From NCBI GenBank assembly GCA_003155335.1, contig PMCG01000180.1, positions 2,543 to 9,422 on the forward strand: DNA of 6,880 bases, in the 5' to 3' direction. Position numbers and translations under genes: made by a program. Below, piece by piece: positions 1-5,639 of the stretch (position 1 is its first letter; every line of letters begins with the position of its first letter). Below the pieces are notes generated by a model. The model saw only the letters and a list, made by a program, of their open reading frames with translations, searched no databases and was not told the DNA's origin. The DNA comes from Acidobacteriota bacterium. Lineage in GTDB: Bacteria; Acidobacteriota; Vicinamibacteria; Fen-336.

Positions 1-360
1 GCGGGTACCGGCACGGGGACAGTCACGAGCGCCCCGGCCGGCATCTCCTGCGAGGCCACTTGCTCGGCGAGCTACGCCTGCGGCGCGGCCGTCGCGCTGA
101 CCGCCACGGCATCAGCGGGATCGCTGTTCTCCTCCTGGTCCGGAGACTGTGCGGGCACAGGCGCGTGCGACCTGGTCATGAACGCGAACCGCGCAGTGAC
201 CGCGACCTTCGGCGTCAGCCCGCCCGCGCTGAGGATCGAGGACGCGACGGTGGTCGAGGGCGACGGCGGGACGAAGACGATCAGGATCACGGTCAAGGTG
301 CCGGCACCCAGCGCGCAGCCGATCACTGTCGATTGGACGACGGGGACCCCGAGCCCCTGA
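1..360 (+). CDS. C-terminal part of a secreted InlB-B-like repeat protein with half Calx-beta tail (5' partial)
   Basis: The reading frame is open from base 1 to the TGA at 358-360 (119 codons); the start lies outside the window. Codons 2-71 read as one divergent InlB-B-type repeat (Flg_new_2-like). They begin GTGTVTSAPAGISCEATCSA, carry a central FSSWSGDC and end NRAVTATF, with paired cysteines (ISCEATC; GDCAGTGAC) as in many secreted Gram-negative repeat proteins. Residues 75-119 are the first half of a Calx-beta domain (VVEGDGGTKTIRI, then PITVDW), ending after GTPSP. This module type is usually part of surface or secreted adhesins and carbohydrate-active proteins, but the main domain of this protein is not visible. 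The gene converges on the minus-strand beta-helix gene with only 17 bp between stop codons. Frame and domain calls are firm; the overall function is unknown. Confidence 0.85.
   Translation, partial: AGTGTGTVTSAPAGISCEATCSASYACGAAVALTATASAGSLFSSWSGDCAGTGACDLVMNANRAVTATFGVSPPALRIEDATVVEGDGGTKTIRITVKVPAPSAQPITVDWTTGTPSP
223..357 (+). other. Half Calx-beta C-terminal tail of gene 1 (45 aa)
   Basis: This segment carries the N-terminal half of a Calx-beta domain: LRIEDATVVEG, GTKTIRI, PSAQPITVDW. The TGA follows eight residues after that Trp. A complete Calx-beta domain is roughly 90-100 residues and continues with a GSDY...SGTLTFAPG part that is absent here. By my hand count it is identical to the gene 3 tail at 20 of 37 aligned positions. 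Confidence 0.8.
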
Positions 361-377
361 TCGTCGGAAGTGGGATC

Positions 378-2495
378 CTACTGCTTCGAACCCGCGGGTT
401 CGGGCTGCTTCGCTCCTGGCGATGGAGCAACGCTGGCCGTGCCGTACTCAACGGTGACCGGGGACGTTGACGGTGCGGAGAGCCGAATGGTCATGGTCAC
501 AGCAGTCGTGCCGGCATTGCCTTCCTGATGGATGGCGTCCTGAATCGCGAGAGTTGGCATGACTGGCCCGCCTTCAAAGGCACCCATGTCCCAGCCGGCA
601 CCCTGGGGCCGAGCCACTGCCAGGAAATCCGTCGTCACGAAGGCGGGGATGGCCGTTCCCGCGTCACTCGCGGGCGAGCCTGGCAGAGGTGTCTTGTCCA
701 GAGCGGCGTCGGTGTTTGGATTCGTGAGGTTGGGGTTGGTCAAGACATCCCCGGCTCCATGTCCGGCGCCCCCGGCCAGCGCCAACCACTGGGTGTGCGT
801 GTATCGCGTCCCCCAGGTTCCGCCCCAGGTGAAAGGAGTGGCGTTGGTCGGCATGTAGACGAGGTTGTGGTCTATGGTCAGCCCATGGAAGAGATCGGGG
901 ATGGATGATCCGTCGGTCATGCGCATGCCGAAGGTGTCGGCACTGCCTCCGATGATGATGTTGTTCTCGAAATAGGACCCGACGTTGTTGCCACCGTTGT
1001 AGGGCAGGTTTATGCCGCCGATGTCCTCTTCAGGGAGAGGGTCCGAGGGAACCAGGATCGTGTTGTTGACGAACTTCATGTTCTTGATCCCGCCGGTGGC
1101 AATCGAGGTGCCTTCGGCGCCGTAGGAATGCCCCGTTCGGGTGTTGACAAGAACGTTGTTGCGGACCGTCAAGTTGTTCAGGCGCGCAGCGTTGTTCCCG
1201 TAGTCCTCGTCCCCTGTCGCGATCCCGGCGGGACGCGATATTCTGATGATCTTCTCGTAGGCGCCACTGGGGTCTCCCGGTGAGATTCCGTTGTTGTACC
1301 AGTTCGCCGGGTCGGGCTTGTGTGCGACAGCGAGGTTGCCCTCGATCACTCCGTAGGGGAGATTGTCCTGGTAGAAGCTACAACTCCAGTTGTCGGCACT
1401 CACGTTGTTGCGGAAAGTCACGTGGCCGACGGCGTCATCGAAGGCGAGGATACCCTCGCCTCCGTTCTTCGTGGAGATGTTGCCTTCTACAAGGGCGTAG
1501 GGCGTGCCCTGGATGCCGATGCCTCCGCCCCATCCGCCCCAGGGCCAACTCCTGGGCCAGTTGTGCATGAAGTTGAAATGCACGAAGTTCTTGATGATCT
1601 GGGCGTGGTTGGCGTCATGGCCGCCGGTTGGAGCGTTGTCGCGAGTGTTGATGAGACCAGAGTGCGCGTTGAAAACAACCTGGTTCCGCTCGATGCGAGC
1701 ATTATTGCAGCCGTATGAAACGATGCCCCGTCCACTGAAGAAGCGCACCGTGAGGCCATAGAGCGTGTAGTTGTTGCAGTAGTAAAGGAATATGCCGTTG
1801 GCCGCACTGCTATCATCAAAGTCGACGTAGGGGATCACGCCCGTGTCGTGCGTTCCCGGATCTCCTCCTGCGATGCGCACGTACAGGTTCTGGGCCGCCG
1901 AATCGTAGTAGTACCTGTAGTCAGCGGGCACACCGGCGACCGTGGGAGTCGCCTGAAGGCCAGCTAGGGTCAACTCCAAATACAGAGGCTGGTTGTCGAC
2001 CACCACGCCGGCCACAGGACCGGTGTGGGCCATGTAGACGCTGCCTCCCACACTAGTCCAGCCTGAACTTGGGATTGGGGTGGAACCATCGAGGATCACC
2101 TCGCCGTCGCCTGCGAGGCGAATGATGAAGGGATTCCCGTCAGGGGCGTCCCTGGAGAGCAGACTCACCTGCTCGCGGTAGAGCCCTCCGTGGATGAGCA
2201 CGGTGTCGCCGCCCCCGGACAGAGCGTTGACTCCGTGCTGAATGGTACGGAAGGGTTGGGCCACTGTCCCAGGGTTAGAGTCGGTGCCGGTGAGCGCGAC
2301 ATGGTATTGAACGCCATTGCCCGTCGGCGGATTGAGCGGCTCGTTGGGATCAAAGGTCCGGCCAGCCATGACGTACGCCGCCGGAGGAACCGGCGCGGCC
2401 GGCGTGGCGGCTCGGACATCCGTGGCAAACAACAAGAGGACCGCCGGGAAGACAGAAGTCACTAGGACCAGCCGCGCCATCATCGATCTCTTCAC
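378..2495 (-). CDS. Secreted right-handed parallel beta-helix protein with choice-of-anchor Q-like region and half Calx-beta tail
   Basis: This 705-aa protein starts at GTG (2493-2495), chosen because a GGAGG lies 5 nt upstream; the ATG pair at codons 5-6 would be too far away. Residues 1-29 form a signal peptide (hydrophobic core LVLVTSVFPAVLLLF, cleavage after DVRA). Residues about 61-140 resemble the DUF1565-type entry segment of polysaccharide-acting beta-helices (YHVALTGTDSNPGT, PFRTIQHGV, GDTVLIHGGLYRE). Residues about 235-545 are beta-helix coils with Asn-rich turns (RNNVSADN, RNNVLVN, VNNTILV, ENNIIIG). Residues about 585-643 match the choice-of-anchor Q pattern (PLPGSPASDAGT, then ARPQGAGWDMGAFEGG). 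Residues 647-705 are a half Calx-beta tail. The fold suggests a secreted polysaccharide lyase, hydrolase or carbohydrate-binding protein; no catalytic triad can be assigned by eye. It is divergent from the glycosidase-like gene and convergent with gene 1. Confidence 0.9.
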   Translation of the reverse strand: MKRSMMARLVLVTSVFPAVLLLFATDVRAATPAAPVPPAAYVMAGRTFDPNEPLNPPTGNGVQYHVALTGTDSNPGTVAQPFRTIQHGVNALSGGGDTVLIHGGLYREQVSLLSRDAPDGNPFIIRLAGDGEVILDGSTPIPSSGWTSVGGSVYMAHTGPVAGVVVDNQPLYLELTLAGLQATPTVAGVPADYRYYYDSAAQNLYVRIAGGDPGTHDTGVIPYVDFDDSSAANGIFLYYCNNYTLYGLTVRFFSGRGIVSYGCNNARIERNQVVFNAHSGLINTRDNAPTGGHDANHAQIIKNFVHFNFMHNWPRSWPWGGWGGGIGIQGTPYALVEGNISTKNGGEGILAFDDAVGHVTFRNNVSADNWSCSFYQDNLPYGVIEGNLAVAHKPDPANWYNNGISPGDPSGAYEKIIRISRPAGIATGDEDYGNNAARLNNLTVRNNVLVNTRTGHSYGAEGTSIATGGIKNMKFVNNTILVPSDPLPEEDIGGINLPYNGGNNVGSYFENNIIIGGSADTFGMRMTDGSSIPDLFHGLTIDHNLVYMPTNATPFTWGGTWGTRYTHTQWLALAGGAGHGAGDVLTNPNLTNPNTDAALDKTPLPGSPASDAGTAIPAFVTTDFLAVARPQGAGWDMGAFEGGPVMPTLAIQDAIHQEGNAGTTAVTMTIRLSAPSTSPVTVEYGTASVAPSPGAKQPEPAGSKQ
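381..557 (-). other. Half Calx-beta C-terminal tail of gene 2 (59 aa)
   Basis: Residues 647-705 begin PTLAIQDAIHQEGNAGTT, continue with RLSAPSTSPVTVEY and end in a low-complexity Pro/Ala/Gly/Lys/Gln stretch (PSPGAKQPEPAGSKQ) before TAG. The Calx-beta homology stops at the same strand (VTVEY) as in genes 1 and 3. By hand count it shares 17 of 37 positions with the gene 3 tail. It directly follows the choice-of-anchor-like region. There is no hydrophobic helix or basic C-terminal cluster, so it is not a PEP-CTERM-type signal. Confidence 0.78.
387..402. repeat. 16-bp perfect palindrome near the convergent gene ends
   Basis: CGAACCCGCGGGTTCG is fully self-complementary and could form a 6-bp stem with a CGCG tetraloop on either transcript. 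It starts 27 nt after the gene 1 stop and lies inside the last codons of gene 2. No T-tract follows on either strand, so it does not look like a standard intrinsic terminator. A role in ending both convergent transcripts is only possible. Confidence 0.35.
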
Positions 2496-2500
2496 AGGAA

Positions 2501-2505
2501 CCTCC
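2501..2505 (-). promoter_or_regulatory. Ribosome binding site fixing the GTG start of gene 2
   Basis: The minus strand reads GGAGG, then five bases, then GTG. This spacing supports the GTG at 2493-2495. The ATGs at codons 5-6 would lie 17 or more bases away. Confidence 0.75.
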
Positions 2506-2550
2506 GTCGTCTTCCCACACCTACCTCGCCCTTCACTGTGGTCCGGACGC

Positions 2551-2580
2551 AGACTACCTGCGCTCCGAGAGCGCCGTCAA
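2551..2580 (-). promoter_or_regulatory. Weak sigma70-like promoter candidate for gene 2
   Basis: On the minus strand TTGACG (2575-2580) is followed after 18 bp by TAGTCT (2551-2556). The -35 box matches the consensus at five of six positions, the -10 box at only three. It would give a leader of about 50 nt. In high-GC DNA such matches are often chance. In the same 228-bp intergenic region I found no convincing promoter for the plus-strand gene; a TATTCT at 2635-2640 lacks a partner -35 box. Confidence 0.2.
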
Positions 2581-2710
2581 TCGCTGCCCGCCGAAGGTGT
2601 GCGCCCCGTCACAGCCGGCAGAACCAGCGCCTGCTATTCTTTTTCTCCCGTTTCGTGTGCCGCCCGGGCTGGCCAGCTTGGGCCTGGTCGTGCCGCCGCC
2701 GCAGCCCCAA

Positions 2711-2715
2711 AGGAG
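2711..2715 (+). promoter_or_regulatory. Ribosome binding site fixing the start of gene 3
   Basis: AGGAG, within AAAGGAG, lies 8 nt before the ATG at 2724-2726, which opens directly into a signal peptide. This selects the 961-aa form over the longer in-frame opening from 2538, whose 62 extra residues are Arg/Cys-rich and unlike a secretion signal. Confidence 0.8.
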
Positions 2716-2723
2716 CAGTCAGG

Positions 2724-5609
2724 ATGCGCGTCATACTCCGAACGGTCGCATTCCTCGCCGGACTGTGCGCACTTTCCGCCGGCACGGCCTTCGCAGACAT
2801 CGATCCCGCGACGCTGCCAGCGGTCTCGTACCAGCCTGGAGGCCCGGCCTACTGGGACCGCCCGCAGTTCGCCAACGCTCTGCTGGTCGGCGGTAGTTGG
2901 TCCGTGAACTGGAGCGACATACCGAGCTGGAACGTACCGCAGTTCGACGAGAACGGCTACCCGCGCTACCTCGTCGGGGGCCAAGGGCTCATAACCGCGG
3001 TGAGCGGCCTCCACGCGGGCTACGGCGACGCCCCCCCGGGGTGGCCCGATGTGCTGCAGATCTGGCGGGGCCATGTCGTCCTCACGTGGCAGGGCGACGC
3101 TGACATCCGTCTCGAGGGCACTGGGACCTACCTGACGAGTGAGTCGTCTGGACCGGAGACCGGGCGTCTCGTCAACGGCCGACGCGTCTATCGCTTCACG
3201 GATCCCGCGGGCTGGATCAGCATCCCCGAGATCGCGACGCCTGTGACCGACATCAAGGTGTGGCTGCCAGACCCGGCCGACCCACAGAACCACTCGCTCG
3301 AGGGTCAGCTCTTTCACCCGACCTTTCTCGCGCGCATCGCGGACGCTCCCTGGGGATACATCCGCTTCATGGACTGGACGGCGACGAACGCCAGCCCTGT
3401 GCAGGACTGGTCAGACCGCCGCCGCCCGAGCCACGCGTTCGCGGTGGGAGTCCTCAACCCACGGCCGCCCGCGGACGGATACACCGGCGACCGGGAGACG
3501 GGGGCGGCCTATGAGCACATCGTGGCCCTCGCCAATCAGACCCACAAGGATCTCTGGATCAACGTCCCCCACTTGGCGACCGATGACTTCGTGACGAAGC
3601 TCGCGCAGCTCATTCGCTATGGGAGCGACGGTACCAATCCCTACACGACCCCGGCAGCATCGCCGGTGTGGGCACCCCTTGATCCCACGCTCAAGGTCTT
3701 CGTGGAGTACTCCAATGAAATCTGGGCCGGGGGAAACGCGTTCGCCCAGGGGGACTGGGCCGAGGCGCGCGCAACGGCGGCCGGGATCGGCAAGGGTCAG
3801 TTCAACGCCCGGCGTTTCTGCGACGTGTGGCGGATCTTCCAAGGGGTGTTCGGCGGCTCGCAGCGGATCGTGCGCGTCGCCGCGGTCTTCACCGCCCAGG
3901 AGTCCTACACGACGGAGTTCCTGCAGGAGATGCGGACGTACGGCCCGACCCTGAGTCCCGCCGTCGAGCCGGACGTCGTGGCGATGACCACCTACTTCGG
4001 CAACGGGATCCAGGACTGGGTGCGCGCCAAGGCGCAGCAGAACGCGGGCACGAGCGATCCGTGGTTCTACACGACCCAGACGTTCGACCCAGGAGATGGC
4101 AGCGCGCAACCTGCCTCGCTCCCGCCGTCCGATCCTTATTGGTCGAGTGCGGCGTATGCTCGACACAAGGCCGAGACCTTCGCCGAGTGGAAGAAGCGAA
4201 TGCTGGCTGGGAGTGCTGCGCGTGGCGGAGGACCTGACGCCACGGGCCTCGGTGGCGGATTCGACGCCTGGTTGAACGACCTGGCCCGCACCGTGTTTTC
4301 TCAGCCCAAGCCCCTCGTCGCCTATGAGGGCGGTCCATCCCTGTACACGGACTACATGGACGGCGGCGACCCGCGAGACGACGGCATCACCTGGTTCGTG
4401 TCGGCCTTGAATCGGGAGCCGGCCATTCGTGAGCTGTACGACATCCATCTCAACATGGCCCGTTCCAAGGGCCTGCGCACGCACAGCGCCTACGTCGACT
4501 GCGCCGGCTGGAGCAAGTACGGCCAGTGGGGCCATCTCGAATACCTTGATCAGCCGCTGGCCCAGGCGCCCAAGTACGCCTTTCTCCTGGACTACATATC
4601 CGAGACAGCCCAACTCCGACCCGCGGGGAGCCCGCTTGGCACGGTGCCCGCGTTCGTGACCGCGCCGACCCTGCCGCCCGGCGTCTATCAGAACGCCTAT
4701 GCGGCGGATGTCGTGGCCACCGGCGGGAACGGGACCCTCACGGCGAAAGTCGTCGGCACGAGCCTCGTGCCTGGCCTCGTGGCAGAGCCTCTGGCAGGAA
4801 GCCCCGGGACGGTGCGGATCCACGGCACGCCCCAGGCGAGCGGAGTCAACTACGTCTACGTCCGCGTGACCGACGCTGACGGCGACTCGGCTTGGCGCAT
4901 CTTCACGCTGTACGTCGGTGGAGGCCCGGGCGTGCTCGTCGACTCGGACTTCCGCGGAACCGACCCCGCGCTCCACACCCCGTGGACGCCGACCTACTAC
5001 CGCGCGCCGGCCCTCAGCAGCTACTCGGGCTGGCAGCTCGGCGCCGGGGCCTTCGGTGCTGCCGGCAACGATAGCCTCGTCTATTCGTTCAACGCGCCCG
5101 CAACTCCCGCGACACTGGCCCAAGCCCTGGCCGCTGGCCAGTACATCTCGATGTCCATTGCCACAACCACTCCGGCCGGCCTCGGTCTTCGCAGAGGGGT
5201 CGGTCGTTTCACGATCGATCGCCTCGACTATCACGCCCCGCGGAGCTACGCCGTCTTCACGAGCGTCTCCGGCTTCGCCCTCGGCCAGCAGGTCTTCACA
5301 ACTCCCGAGTTCACCGACCAAGATGAACCGCGGGACTTCACGTTCAGCTTGCCGGATCTCGCGGCCTACGACAGTGCCCAGGCAATGGAAGTCCGCTTGT
5401 ACGGCTTCGCAGGCCAATACGGTGGCCACCGAACGAGCCTCACGGCCTTCTCGCTGGGTGCCAACGTACCTCCGAGCACCATGCCCTCGATCACCATCGA
5501 CGACGCTGCCGCTTCCGAGGGCAACTCCGGCACCAAGACCATACAGATCCGGGTCCACCTCTCCCAGCCATCCACACAGCCCGTCACAGTCCATTGGACG
5601 GCGCCTTAG
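2724..5609 (+). CDS. Secreted putative glycoside hydrolase (clan GH-A-like) with Ig-like, jelly-roll-like and half Calx-beta segments
   Basis: This protein has 961 aa. Residues 1-24 are a signal peptide (MRVILRTVAFLAGLCALS, cleavage after TAFA). The large N-terminal region, about 25-640, resembles uncharacterised secreted TIM-barrel proteins. It has strand-like GYIRFMDW (211-218), KDLWINVPHLATDDF (275-289), VFVEYSNEIW (325-334) and LVAYEGG (531-537). In clan GH-A enzymes an Asn-Glu at the end of strand 4 supplies the acid/base and a Glu on strand 7 is the nucleophile; N331-E332 and E535 fit these roles by motif, which is inference. Residues about 643-735 look like a He_PIG-type Ig domain (LPPGVYQNAYAADV). 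Residues about 737-915 form a beta-rich, possibly carbohydrate-binding jelly roll, and 921-961 a half Calx-beta tail. The substrate is unknown. It is divergent from gene 2 and probably cotranscribed with the next gene. Confidence 0.88.
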   Translation: MRVILRTVAFLAGLCALSAGTAFADIDPATLPAVSYQPGGPAYWDRPQFANALLVGGSWSVNWSDIPSWNVPQFDENGYPRYLVGGQGLITAVSGLHAGYGDAPPGWPDVLQIWRGHVVLTWQGDADIRLEGTGTYLTSESSGPETGRLVNGRRVYRFTDPAGWISIPEIATPVTDIKVWLPDPADPQNHSLEGQLFHPTFLARIADAPWGYIRFMDWTATNASPVQDWSDRRRPSHAFAVGVLNPRPPADGYTGDRETGAAYEHIVALANQTHKDLWINVPHLATDDFVTKLAQLIRYGSDGTNPYTTPAASPVWAPLDPTLKVFVEYSNEIWAGGNAFAQGDWAEARATAAGIGKGQFNARRFCDVWRIFQGVFGGSQRIVRVAAVFTAQESYTTEFLQEMRTYGPTLSPAVEPDVVAMTTYFGNGIQDWVRAKAQQNAGTSDPWFYTTQTFDPGDGSAQPASLPPSDPYWSSAAYARHKAETFAEWKKRMLAGSAARGGGPDATGLGGGFDAWLNDLARTVFSQPKPLVAYEGGPSLYTDYMDGGDPRDDGITWFVSALNREPAIRELYDIHLNMARSKGLRTHSAYVDCAGWSKYGQWGHLEYLDQPLAQAPKYAFLLDYISETAQLRPAGSPLGTVPAFVTAPTLPPGVYQNAYAADVVATGGNGTLTAKVVGTSLVPGLVAEPLAGSPGTVRIHGTPQASGVNYVYVRVTDADGDSAWRIFTLYVGGGPGVLVDSDFRGTDPALHTPWTPTYYRAPALSSYSGWQLGAGAFGAAGNDSLVYSFNAPATPATLAQALAAGQYISMSIATTTPAGLGLRRGVGRFTIDRLDYHAPRSYAVFTSVSGFALGQQVFTTPEFTDQDEPRDFTFSLPDLAAYDSAQAMEVRLYGFAGQYGGHRTSLTAFSLGANVPPSTMPSITIDDAAASEGNSGTKTIQIRVHLSQPSTQPVTVHWTAP
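5484..5606 (+). other. Half Calx-beta C-terminal tail of gene 3 (41 aa)
   Basis: Residues 921-961 read PSITIDDAAASEGNSGTKTI, then LSQPSTQPVTVHW, and the protein ends three residues later (TAP, TAG). Continuing the frame past TAG gives no Calx-beta sequence and runs straight into the next gene's ribosome binding site. The truncation is therefore genuine here and not a frameshift artefact. Confidence 0.85.
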
Positions 5610-5611
5610 AG

Positions 5612-5634
5612 TCCGCGGCTCATCCCGCGGGAGG
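5612..5634 (+). promoter_or_regulatory. Ribosome binding site of gene 4 within a small hairpin
   Basis: GGGAGG (5629-5634) lies 5 nt before the ATG at 5640. Two CCGCGG copies (5613-5618 and 5625-5630) can pair with a 6-nt loop, with a possible T-G closing pair at 5612/5631. This pairing covers the first bases of the ribosome binding site. The ribosome binding site is clear; a regulatory effect of the hairpin is speculative. Confidence 0.55.
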
Positions 5635-5639
5635 AAACC

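Noticed and set aside
383..404. TTCGAACCC-like sequence resembling a tRNA T-arm.
   Set aside because: No acceptor stem, anticodon arm or D-arm can be placed around it; it is part of the palindrome at the end of gene 2.
60..470. Plus-strand open frame of 136 codons overlapping gene 1.
   Set aside because: It has low-complexity Arg-rich content and overlaps the frame that encodes the clear InlB-B-like and Calx-beta segments.
2538..2723. Upstream in-frame extension of gene 3, adding 62 residues.
   Set aside because: The added sequence is Arg/Cys-rich and hides the signal peptide. The ATG at 2724 has an AAAGGAG at proper spacing and opens into a clean leader.
2634..3317. Minus-strand open frame of 227 codons antisense to the start of gene 3.
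   Set aside because: It has no domain or signal peptide and is explained by GC-rich codon bias opposite a well-supported gene.
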